Shown here one piece after another: positions 1-5,421 of a stretch of DNA of 5,794 nt. The translations under genes were made by a program, and so were the position numbers. How positions within the stretch are numbered: position 1 is the stretch's first letter; each line of letters starts with the position of its first letter. The notes beneath the pieces were generated by a model. That model searched no databases. It was not told the DNA's origin and saw only the letters and a program-made list of their open reading frames with translations. The stretch spans positions 1-5,794 of the forward strand of contig MFCJ01000074.1 in the NCBI GenBank assembly GCA_001775255.1. Direction: 5' to 3'. The DNA comes from Candidatus Dadabacteria bacterium RIFCSPHIGHO2_12_FULL_53_21 (lineage in GTDB: Bacteria; Desulfobacterota_D; UBA1144; Nemesobacterales; UBA2774).

Positions 1-28
1 GATTAAAAAGTATCTGGACGGTTTATAG
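1..28 (+). CDS. C-terminal end of an upstream gene (partial, unidentified)
   Basis: Reading from base 2, the sequence encodes IKKYLDGL followed by a TAG at 26-28. This charged, amphipathic tail is a plausible protein C-terminus, and a same-strand gene is expected here because trpF normally lies inside a trp cluster, often after trpC. Eight residues are too few to name a family. Another frame stays open across this region, so the assignment rests on context and tail composition only. Confidence 0.35.
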
Positions 29-53
29 GGTGGAAACGGGACCGGCAGTCCGT

Positions 54-93
54 TTTACATACGCGGATTGTGCTTTTATAATTCTCAATCCCT
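54..93 (+). promoter_or_regulatory. sigma-70-type promoter directly in front of trpF
   Basis: TTTACA (54-59) matches five of six -35 consensus bases. It is followed by a 17-base spacer and a perfect TATAAT (77-82). Transcription would be expected to begin about 88-91, only a few bases before the trpF ATG at 94, so the mRNA would be almost leaderless. No Shine-Dalgarno sequence lies in front of the ATG, which fits. TATAAT also occurs by chance inside genes in this window (for example 1273-1278 and 3452-3457), so the paired -35 at ideal spacing is the stronger part of the evidence. Confidence 0.6.
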
Positions 94-708
94 ATGGTAA
101 GAGTAAAGGTGTGTGGAATTACCAATGCCGTGGATGCGCTGCAAGCTGTGGAGCTCGGCGCGGATGCGCTGGGTTTTATATTTTACAAAGGCAGCAAGAG
201 GTATATAGACCCGCGTGACGCCCATCGAATCATCTCCTCACTGCCCCCGTTCATCTCTTCAGTCGGTGTTTTCGTAAACCAGACTGTTCCGGAGATAAAG
301 GGAGCGGTCGAGACTTCCGGCGTAGATAGGGTGCAGCTCCACGGGGACGAGACCCCCGAGTTCTGCGCTATGCTGCCTTATAAACTGATAAAGGCGGTAA
401 GGGTGAAAGACACTGTGAATAGTGACCAGGTTGAACTTTATCCGGTTCGGGCTATCCTCTTTGATAAGCATACGGATGAAATGTACGGGGGGACGGGGAC
501 GAGCTTCGACTGGGGGGTGTTAAAGGGTATCAATATATCGAAAAAAGTAATATTATCCGGCGGCTTAACCCCTGAAAATGTATCCCGGGCTATCGAAATC
601 GTAAAACCCTACGGGGTGGATGTGAGCACGGGCGTCGAAGACTCTCCGGGAAAGAAAAACCATATGAAGATGAGAAAATTTATCGAGGCGGTGAAAAATG
701 GCGGCTAG
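94..708 (+). CDS. trpF: phosphoribosylanthranilate isomerase
   Basis: A 204-residue TIM-barrel enzyme that converts N-(5'-phosphoribosyl)anthranilate to the CdRP ketose by Amadori rearrangement, in the cytoplasm, within tryptophan synthesis. The start MVRVKVCGITN carries the family's N-terminal signature with the catalytic base Cys7. The LQLHGDE-type strand is seen as VQLHGDE (80-86). Asp124 in LFDKHTDEMYGGTG is the expected general acid, followed by the conserved GGTG (132-135). SGGLTPENV (155-163) and DVSTGVEDSPGKK (176-188) supply the C-terminal phosphate-binding loops. Length is normal for a monofunctional TrpF. The ATG at 94 fits the family start exactly although no ribosome-binding site precedes it. 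Its end overlaps trpB by 11 bases, which implies translational coupling. Confidence 0.96.
   Translation: MVRVKVCGITNAVDALQAVELGADALGFIFYKGSKRYIDPRDAHRIISSLPPFISSVGVFVNQTVPEIKGAVETSGVDRVQLHGDETPEFCAMLPYKLIKAVRVKDTVNSDQVELYPVRAILFDKHTDEMYGGTGTSFDWGVLKGINISKKVILSGGLTPENVSRAIEIVKPYGVDVSTGVEDSPGKKNHMKMRKFIEAVKNGG
685..697 (+). promoter_or_regulatory. ribosome-binding site deciding the trpB start
   Basis: GAGG at 685-688 lies nine bases before the ATG at 698, inside the end of trpF. It favours this start over the internal ATG at 716, which has no comparable Shine-Dalgarno sequence. This contrasts with trpF, trpA and fmt, which lack one. Confidence 0.6.
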
Positions 709-1906
709 ACCTGTAATGCCGGACGAATTGGGGCATTTCGGCATATTCGGCGGCAGGTATGTCTCGGAAACCCTGATGCCTGCTATATTGCAGCTCGAAA
801 AGGCGTATCTCGAGATTAAAGACGACCCCGAGTTCACAAAGGAGCTCGAATACTATCTGAAGGAATATGTCGGGCGTCCGACGCCGCTCTACTTCGCCGA
901 GAGAATGACGAAAGACTTAGGAGGGGCGAAGATTTACCTCAAGCGCGAGGACCTCGCGCACACCGGCGCTCACAAGATAAATAACACCATAGGCCAGGCA
1001 CTCCTCGCGTCCCGTATGGGGAAAAAGAGGGTCATCGCTGAAACCGGGGCGGGACAGCACGGGGTGGCAACGGCTACGGTAGCGGCGCTCCTCGATATGG
1101 AATGCGAGATATTTATGGGGCTTGAGGATACGAGGCGTCAGGCGCTCAATGTAACGCGTATGAAACTCCTGGGCGCGACGGTGAGGGAGGTGACTCAGGG
1201 TACCCAGACGCTCAAAGACGCGATGAACGAAGCGATGAGGGACTGGATCACCAATGTCAGGAATACATTTTATATAATAGGCAGCGTGGCGGGACCTCAT
1301 CCCTATCCCATGATGGTCAGGGACTTCCAGTCGGTCATAGGCAGGGAGGCGAGGGAGCAGATACTGGAGAAGGAAAAGCGCCTGCCCGACCTCCTCATCG
1401 CCTGTGTAGGCGGGGGCTCGAATGCCATGGGTCTCTTCTATCCCTTCCTCGGGGATGAAACGGTTAAGATGACAGGCGTCGAAGCCGCCGGCAGCGGCAT
1501 TGAGTCAGGACACCACGCAGCGACATTATCCAGCGGAACTGTAGGGGTCCTGCACGGAAGCAAAACATACCTGCTCCAGGACGAAAACGGTCAGGTCCTG
1601 GGGACTCACTCCATAGCCCCGGGTCTCGACTACCCGGGCGTAGGCCCTGAACATTCGTATCTGAGCGATATGGGGAGGGTCTCTTACAAGAACGTCACGG
1701 ATTCCGAAGCACTCGAGGGATTCAAGTACCTTTCTCAGGTGGAGGGGATAATCCCGGCGCTCGAGTCGGCTCACGCCGTTGCCTATACGAGGAAGGCCGC
1801 TCCGGGAATGCCGAGGGACTCGGTCATAATAATCTGCCTCTCCGGACGGGGCGACAAGGACATAAACGCGGTTTCCGATATCCTCGTAAAGGGTTTAAAA
1901 CAGTGA
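698..1906 (+). CDS. trpB: tryptophan synthase beta subunit (TrpB1 type)
   Basis: A 402-residue PLP enzyme that condenses indole with L-serine to give L-tryptophan, normally as an alpha2-beta2 complex with TrpA in which indole is channelled between subunits. The N-terminal GHFGIFGGRYVSETLMP (12-28) is typical of the family. HTGAHKINN holds the PLP-binding Lys93. ETGAGQHG (115-122) holds the catalytic Glu115. GGGSNAMG (238-245) grips the cofactor phosphate. LSGRGDKD (381-388) provides the serine that contacts the pyridine nitrogen. Length and motifs indicate TrpB1, the form that partners TrpA, rather than the longer stand-alone TrpB2. It overlaps trpF by 11 bases. Unusually, its partner trpA does not follow directly but after 248 bases. 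Confidence 0.97.
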   Translation: MAARPVMPDELGHFGIFGGRYVSETLMPAILQLEKAYLEIKDDPEFTKELEYYLKEYVGRPTPLYFAERMTKDLGGAKIYLKREDLAHTGAHKINNTIGQALLASRMGKKRVIAETGAGQHGVATATVAALLDMECEIFMGLEDTRRQALNVTRMKLLGATVREVTQGTQTLKDAMNEAMRDWITNVRNTFYIIGSVAGPHPYPMMVRDFQSVIGREAREQILEKEKRLPDLLIACVGGGSNAMGLFYPFLGDETVKMTGVEAAGSGIESGHHAATLSSGTVGVLHGSKTYLLQDENGQVLGTHSIAPGLDYPGVGPEHSYLSDMGRVSYKNVTDSEALEGFKYLSQVEGIIPALESAHAVAYTRKAAPGMPRDSVIIICLSGRGDKDINAVSDILVKGLKQ

Positions 1907-1940
1907 ATTATATTGTAGTATCGGCGGTCTTCGGCAATTG

Positions 1941-2081
1941 ATGTCCAGTGAGTTTACATCCGGCTGCGTCCCCGGGGCCGTTCTTGACTTTAGTCCCGGA
2001 GGTGTTAGATTTTGTCGCATAATATTCAGTTACGGGGCGGGTTTCCTTACTTATAATTTAACGGTTTTAACTTCGAAATGA
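1941..2081 (+). CDS. possible 46-residue small ORF in the trpB-trpA gap (doubtful)
   Basis: ATG at 1941 opens a 46-codon frame ending in TGA at 2079-2081. The product starts MSSEFTSGCVPG and ends NLTVLTSK. It has no signal peptide, clear membrane helix or known motif. Codon choice (AGT, GGT, AGA, TGT, CTT) looks unlike the neighbouring genes, and no good ribosome-binding site precedes it, both arguing that it is a chance frame. In its favour are its position between co-oriented genes and the ATGA overlap with another tiny frame. I do not recognise it and think it more likely non-coding. Confidence 0.12.
   Translation: MSSEFTSGCVPGAVLDFSPGGVRFCRIIFSYGAGFLTYNLTVLTSK
1984..2057 (+). promoter_or_regulatory. 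candidate internal promoter(s) for trpA and the DHH gene
   Basis: TTGACT (1984-1989) is followed after 16 bases by TAGATT (2006-2011), a fair -35/-10 pair. Separately, a perfect TATAAT sits at 2052-2057, but only poor -35 matches (such as TTACGG at 2030-2035) lie upstream of it. Either would give trpA a leader of roughly 90-140 bases containing the inverted repeat at 2092-2125. The evidence is motif-level only. Confidence 0.3.
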
Positions 2082-2137
2082 CCTTTAACGATAGCTGTGG
2101 TTCGGGAACCAATTACTGTCAGCTGACCCTATTCTAA
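2078..2137 (+). CDS. possible 19-residue mini-ORF upstream of trpA (doubtful)
   Basis: ATG at 2078 overlaps the TGA of the 46-codon frame as ATGA and runs to TAA at 2135-2137, 17 bases before trpA. The peptide is MTFNDSCGSGTNYCQLTLF. It contains no tryptophan, so it is not a classical trp attenuator leader peptide, and it has no ribosome-binding site of its own. It spans the inverted repeat at 2092-2125, so if translated, ribosome passage would melt that structure. Such a short frame can easily arise by chance. Confidence 0.1.
   Translation: MTFNDSCGSGTNYCQLTLF
2092..2125 (+). promoter_or_regulatory. nested inverted repeat upstream of trpA
   Basis: TGGTTC (2098-2103) and GAACCA (2106-2111) form a perfect 6+2+6 inverted repeat. 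It is enclosed by a second pair, AGCTG (2093-2097) and CAGCT (2120-2124), extendable by a T-G pair (2092/2125). The eight bases 2112-2119 would form a one-sided bulge in RNA. The element ends 29 bases before the trpA ATG. It could be a DNA operator or an mRNA hairpin controlling trpA. There is no T-tract after it, so it is not an intrinsic terminator. Confidence 0.35.
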
Positions 2138-2154
2138 TCCCACTTTCAAAACAC

Positions 2155-2988
2155 ATGAGCAGAATAGCCGATAAGTTCAAAGAGCTGAAAAAGAAGAACA
2201 GGATCGCTCTGGTCAATTACGTTACGGCAGGCGACCCGTCGCCCGAATTGACAGCCGACCTGGTGCTCAAGCTCGTGGACAGCGGCGCCGACATAATCGA
2301 GCTGGGCGTCCCGTTCTCGGACCCCATGGCGGACGGGCCGGCCATTCAGCTGGCCTCCGAAAGGGCGCTCAAAAAGGGCACTACCCTCGGGAAGGTGCTG
2401 GATATAGTCAAGCGCATCAGGGAGAAATCCGAGGTGCCTATAATTATGTTCGGCTATTATAATCCTTTTTTTAAATACGGATTGGAAAGATTCTCCAAAG
2501 ACGCCGCGGATGCGGGGGCCGACGGGGTCCTTGTCGTTGACCTTCCTCCCGAAGAGGCGGGTGAATTCAAGGTTCATCTCGACGGGGCGGGGCTCGATCT
2601 CATCTTCCTCCTTGCCCCGACGAGCACGGGTGAAAGGATTAGTCTCGTAACTAAAAATGCGAGCGGTTTCGTATATCTCGTTTCTGTGACCGGTATTACG
2701 GGCGTCAGGCCGGATATGGATTTTTCACTCGAAGACCTTACATCCGAGATAAGACACTCCACCAAGCTCCCGGTCGGCGTGGGGTTCGGTATATCCTCGC
2801 CTGAGCAGGTGTCGAGGATCGCGGGTTACGCCGACGCCGTTATAGTAGGGAGCGCGATCGTCCGAATAATAGAAAAGCACGGTGAAAATAAAGAAGAATT
2901 ATTTGACGAACTCTCCGGGTTCGTAAGCGGCTTGAGCAGGGCTTGCGGCATTAAGGGTGAAAGATCCCTGAGCAGGGCTGATAGATAA
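2155..2988 (+). CDS. trpA: tryptophan synthase alpha subunit
   Basis: A 277-residue TIM-barrel lyase that cleaves indole-3-glycerol phosphate to indole and glyceraldehyde 3-phosphate, passing indole to TrpB. Catalytic Glu49 (in IIELGVPFSDP) and Asp60 (in DPMADGP) fall at exactly the positions known from the enteric enzyme, which confirms the ATG at 2155. The flexible loop SVTGITGVRPD (177-187) closes the active site. GVGFGIS (208-214) and VGSAIV (231-236) bind the substrate phosphate. No Shine-Dalgarno sequence precedes the start. The C-terminus ends in a short basic tail with a repeated LSRA encoded by an 11-base direct repeat. Its TAA shares one base with the next ATG (TAATG), implying coupled translation of the DHH gene. 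Confidence 0.97.
   Translation: MSRIADKFKELKKKNRIALVNYVTAGDPSPELTADLVLKLVDSGADIIELGVPFSDPMADGPAIQLASERALKKGTTLGKVLDIVKRIREKSEVPIIMFGYYNPFFKYGLERFSKDAADAGADGVLVVDLPPEEAGEFKVHLDGAGLDLIFLLAPTSTGERISLVTKNASGFVYLVSVTGITGVRPDMDFSLEDLTSEIRHSTKLPVGVGFGISSPEQVSRIAGYADAVIVGSAIVRIIEKHGENKEELFDELSGFVSGLSRACGIKGERSLSRADR
2933..2979 (+). repeat. 11-base direct repeat at the trpA 3' end
   Basis: TGAGCAGGGCT occurs at 2933-2943 and again at 2969-2979, exactly 36 bases apart and in the same frame, giving LSRA twice in the TrpA tail. The second copy also completes CCCTGAGCAGGG (2966-2977), a short inverted repeat whose AGGG lies 10 bases before the DHH gene ATG and may be its ribosome-binding site. A small in-frame duplication is possible, but the 25 bases between the copies give no second match. 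Confidence 0.55.
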
Positions 2989-4316
2989 TGCAGAAGGAAC
3001 TCAGACGCTATCTTTTTATAGGGGATTTCGATTCCTTCCTCCTCGGGCTTTTCTCTAAAAGGGGCGAGGTCATCTGGGTCAGCTCGCTCGAGGAAGCCCT
3101 TAACCAGACCGGCAACTTTTCCATAATCATGATCGAGAGCATGTATTTTACCCCCGAGCTCACAAAGGAGCTGTCCGCCCATTATCCTCAAACGCCGATG
3201 ATAGTCAGTAACGGGGAGCAGAAAGAGGAGCCTCCCCCGTCTGTGCGGTTCGTAGCGTTCCATAAATTACTCTCCGAAGAGATAGCACGCGAAGAAAAGC
3301 TAGCAAGGACGGACTTGAGGGTCGATGAGCTCAGAAAAGTCCACGCTAACGCGAAGAAGATGCTCATTCTGCTCCATGACCATCCTGACCCCGATTCGAT
3401 CGCAAGTGCGCTTGCGCTGAGGGCTCTCCTCAAGAGGAATAAACAGACCGCTATAATAGGGCATCTCGGGGATAAGATCTCCCGCCCGGAAAACGTCGCG
3501 ATGATAGAACTTCTTGAAATTGACCTGCAGGAGCTTGGCATAGAAGATTTGAAGGACTTCGACTCTATAGCGCTGCTCGACGTGCAGCCCCCGTTTTTCG
3601 GTCCGGAGATTCCTCAGGTGGATACGGTTATAGACCACCACCCCCTCGTCGGCTCATATGAAGCGAGGTTCAAGGAAATCCGTACCGAAGAGGGCGCCAC
3701 TTCCACGATACTCACGAAGTATCTGAGGGCGTCACAGACCGACATATCGGAGAGGCTCGCGACGGCTCTTCTCTACGGAATAAAAACGGATACAGTCACC
3801 CTCAACAGGGACGCCGATCCCGACGACGTGGAGGCGTTCACTTTCCTCTACCCGCTCGCCAACCTCGGATTATTGAGACGCATCGAGCGCGCCGAAGTTC
3901 CCCCTTCCGAGATAAAATCCTTCGGGCAGGCGCTTGCCGACCATTGGATAGCAGACCAGATATTTTTCGTCAACGTCGGCAGGGTGGAACGGGAATACCT
4001 GATTCCGAAAATGGCCGACTTCGGTATCCAGGTAAAGGGTATCGAGTGGTCGGTCGCGTTCGGAATATTGGCGAATACGCATCTTATTATATCGGTGAGG
4101 AACGTCGGATATGTGAAGAGCGCGGGCAGGCTCGTAAGGGAATTGTTCAAGGACATCGGCAGCGCGGGCGGGCACAGGTCTGCCGCGAAGGCGGTTATCT
4201 CTTTGAAGAAGGTAAGGAAGATAATCGGGAAGGGATCACAGGAAGAGATAAAAAAATGGGTAACCGAAGAGTTCAGGAAGGCCGTTTCCGAAAAGCCGGA
4301 TGAAGACGGCCAGTAA
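2988..4316 (+). CDS. DHH/DHHA1-family phosphoesterase with extra N-terminal domain
   Basis: A 442-residue predicted cytoplasmic phosphoesterase. The DHH catalytic core begins near residue 122: HDHPDPDS (130-137) is motif I, the Asp of LLDVQPP (196-202) motif II, DHH itself 216-218 motif III, and GIKTDT (264-269) motif IV, all metal ligands. The DHHA1 substrate-binding domain ends with GGHRSAAKA (394-402). This layout resembles NrnA-type oligoribonucleases/pAp phosphatases and related bifunctional enzymes, so a role in degrading very short RNAs or pAp is inferred, not proven. Family members of this type are usually about 310-340 residues; here about 110 additional N-terminal residues alternate hydrophobic strands (YLFIGD, EVIWVS, SIIMIES, PMIVSN, VRFVAF) and helices, like a degenerate Rossmann or receiver domain without a glycine-rich nucleotide loop. 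A charged helix (about 95-122) links the parts. The start overlaps the trpA stop by one base. Confidence 0.88.
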   Translation: MQKELRRYLFIGDFDSFLLGLFSKRGEVIWVSSLEEALNQTGNFSIIMIESMYFTPELTKELSAHYPQTPMIVSNGEQKEEPPPSVRFVAFHKLLSEEIAREEKLARTDLRVDELRKVHANAKKMLILLHDHPDPDSIASALALRALLKRNKQTAIIGHLGDKISRPENVAMIELLEIDLQELGIEDLKDFDSIALLDVQPPFFGPEIPQVDTVIDHHPLVGSYEARFKEIRTEEGATSTILTKYLRASQTDISERLATALLYGIKTDTVTLNRDADPDDVEAFTFLYPLANLGLLRRIERAEVPPSEIKSFGQALADHWIADQIFFVNVGRVEREYLIPKMADFGIQVKGIEWSVAFGILANTHLIISVRNVGYVKSAGRLVRELFKDIGSAGGHRSAAKAVISLKKVRKIIGKGSQEEIKKWVTEEFRKAVSEKPDEDGQ

Positions 4317-4332
4317 CTCCCCCCTCCCCCCT
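4317..4332 (+). repeat. C-rich tract immediately after the DHH gene stop
   Basis: Directly after the TAA, the sequence reads CT, six C, T, six C, T. The mRNA here would be a 16-base pyrimidine run containing CCUCC, and the opposite strand has two G6 tracts separated by one A. It could help Rho loading or pair with purine-rich RNA. No hairpin terminator is seen nearby. Function is unknown. Confidence 0.5.
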
Positions 4333-4426
4333 ATTCAAATTAAATCCGGATTCCAATCGTGTCAGCTCGAAATTATCATGCGTCTCTCAAACTGAATTGC
4401 CTCTGACCGCATCCCGTTAATATTGT

Positions 4427-4463
4427 TTGAATACCGGGAGTCTTCTGAATATAATCCAGATAC
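4427..4463 (+). promoter_or_regulatory. sigma-70-type promoter directly in front of fmt
   Basis: TTGAAT (4427-4432), a 17-base spacer (4433-4449) and a perfect TATAAT (4450-4455) end eight bases before the fmt ATG at 4464. A normal start point falls at or within a base or two of the A of the ATG, so a leaderless transcript is predicted. No Shine-Dalgarno sequence is present. A 5-base inverted repeat TCCCG/CGGGA (4412-4416 and 4435-4439) flanks the -35 element and could be an operator half-site pair, though it is short. Confidence 0.62.
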
Positions 4464-5387
4464 ATGAGAATAGTATTCATGGGGACGCCTGAGTTCGCGG
4501 TGCCCTCGTTAAAGGCGCTTGTAGAGTCCGGGGACGAAGTGGTCGCTCTCGTGGCCCAACCCGATAAGCCCAAGGGCAGGGGGCTCAAGCCCTCTCCGCC
4601 GCCCACAAGGGTAGTCGCGGAAGAACTCGGCATCCCGGTGCTTCAGCCTCCCGGTATCAGGACGGAAGCGTTCTTGCAAGAGCTTGCGAAGTTGCGTCCG
4701 GACCTCATCTGTGTTGCCGCTTACGGAAAGATTCTCCCGAAGACAGTACTCGAACTTCCGCAGTTTGGCTGTTTGAATGTCCATGCGTCCCTGCTCCCGA
4801 AATACAGGGGAGCAGCACCTATAAATTGGGCAATCGCGCGCGGAGAAAAGGTCACAGGGATAACAATAATGCAGATGGACGAGGGGATGGATACGGGGGA
4901 CATACTCCTTACGCGTGAAATGCCGATCGATTACGACGATACCGGGGAGACATTAACCGGAAAGCTCTCGCTCGCCGGGGCGGAGCTGCTTTTACAAGCT
5001 ATCGCCGAGCTGAGGAAAGGGTACTTGCGGCCCCTCAAGCAGGATGATTCAGCCGCTACATACGCCCCTATGCTGAAAAAGGAGGACGGCGGGATAGATT
5101 GGGGGAAACCGGCCGGGGAGATAAGGAATCAGATAAGGGGCATGCTGCCGTGGCCGGGGGCTTTTACGTTCCTTAACGGGAAGCTCATCAAGATCTACAA
5201 AGCCGCCGTTGCCGACGGGGAGGGGAAACAGGGGGAGGTGGTCGATGCACCGCAAGGGGTATTACGGGTCATGACCGGAAAGGGCGCATTAGATATTCTC
5301 GAGCTCCAGATCGAGGGCGGGAAGAGGCTCGACGCAAAGGCGTTTCTTTCGGGGAGGAAGATCGAGCCGGGCGCCGTGCTCGGTTAG
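4464..5387 (+). CDS. fmt: methionyl-tRNA formyltransferase
   Basis: A 307-residue cytoplasmic enzyme that transfers a formyl group from 10-formyltetrahydrofolate to Met-tRNA(fMet) for translation initiation. The start MRIVFMGTPEFAVPSL is the usual family opening. PDKPKGRG (33-40) belongs to the loop that contacts the tRNA acceptor stem. NVHASLLPKYRGAAPI (105-120) contains catalytic Asn105 and His107, and MDEGMDTGD (138-146) contains Asp143. The C-terminal OB-fold domain begins near YAPMLKKEDGGIDW (200-213), with LPWPGAF at 228-234. Length is normal (about 310). The frequent partner def (peptide deformylase) is not beside it in this window. fmt appears to be transcribed alone from its own promoter and meets a convergent gene 33 bases downstream. 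Confidence 0.97.
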   Translation: MRIVFMGTPEFAVPSLKALVESGDEVVALVAQPDKPKGRGLKPSPPPTRVVAEELGIPVLQPPGIRTEAFLQELAKLRPDLICVAAYGKILPKTVLELPQFGCLNVHASLLPKYRGAAPINWAIARGEKVTGITIMQMDEGMDTGDILLTREMPIDYDDTGETLTGKLSLAGAELLLQAIAELRKGYLRPLKQDDSAATYAPMLKKEDGGIDWGKPAGEIRNQIRGMLPWPGAFTFLNGKLIKIYKAAVADGEGKQGEVVDAPQGVLRVMTGKGALDILELQIEGGKRLDAKAFLSGRKIEPGAVLG

Positions 5388-5394
5388 ATATCCC

Positions 5395-5421
5395 GGGCAT
5401 CCGTTATCTGTGCGAATGCCC
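5395..5421. terminator. possible bidirectional terminator hairpin between fmt and the TPR gene
   Basis: GGGCAT (5395-5400) and ATGCCC (5416-5421) form a six-base stem in the short gap between convergent genes. Read on the minus strand, the stem extends to nine pairs (GGGCATTCG with CGGATGCCC, one G-U) around a nine-base loop. On the plus strand it has one C-A mismatch, then further pairs and a seven-base loop. It begins at the last base of the minus-strand stop codon. Neither side has a real T-run, only TATTTG on the plus strand, so termination may be weak or Rho-assisted. Confidence 0.45.

Larger units (their letters stand above)
1907..2154 (+). other. trpB-trpA intergenic spacer
   Basis: A 248-base gap separates genes for two subunits of the same complex. 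No intrinsic terminator with a T-tract was found after trpB. The gap contains an 8-base palindrome CCCCGGGG (1970-1977), a possible stem CCGGGGC/GTCCCGG (1972-1978 with 1993-1999, one G-T pair), several promoter-like hexamers, a nested inverted repeat near its end (2092-2125) and two very small ORFs linked by an ATGA overlap (1941-2081, 2078-2137). There is no run of Trp codons and no recognisable TrpR operator. I see no insertion-sequence ends or gene remnant. Confidence 0.7.

Noticed and set aside
30..218. A 62-codon plus-strand frame overlapping the start of trpF
   Set aside because: It lies out of frame with the clearly genuine trpF, has no known motif and covers the trpF promoter.
917..1300. 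A 127-codon minus-strand frame inside trpB
   Set aside because: It is antisense to highly conserved trpB coding sequence and its product is arginine/histidine-rich, as expected of a mirror frame in GC-rich DNA.
1961..2013. GC-rich inverted repeats followed by TTTT as a terminator after trpB
   Set aside because: The stem ends about 10 bases before the short T-run and includes a G-T pair, so it does not fit an intrinsic terminator.
2096..2114. GGTTCGGGAACC resembling a tRNA T-arm
   Set aside because: The loop is too short for the seven-base T-loop and no acceptor, D or anticodon arms can be found around it.
2078..2137. A trp attenuator leader peptide before trpA
   Set aside because: The short frame has no Trp codons, and no alternative terminator/antiterminator pair with a T-tract follows.
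2146..2577. A 143-codon minus-strand frame across the trpA start
   Set aside because: It is antisense to trpA over almost its whole length and shows no domain; the trpA catalytic residues explain the region.
3944..4303. A 119-codon plus-strand frame within the DHH gene
   Set aside because: It is a glycine/arginine-rich shifted frame of the DHHA1 domain, whose GGH motif is encoded in the main frame.
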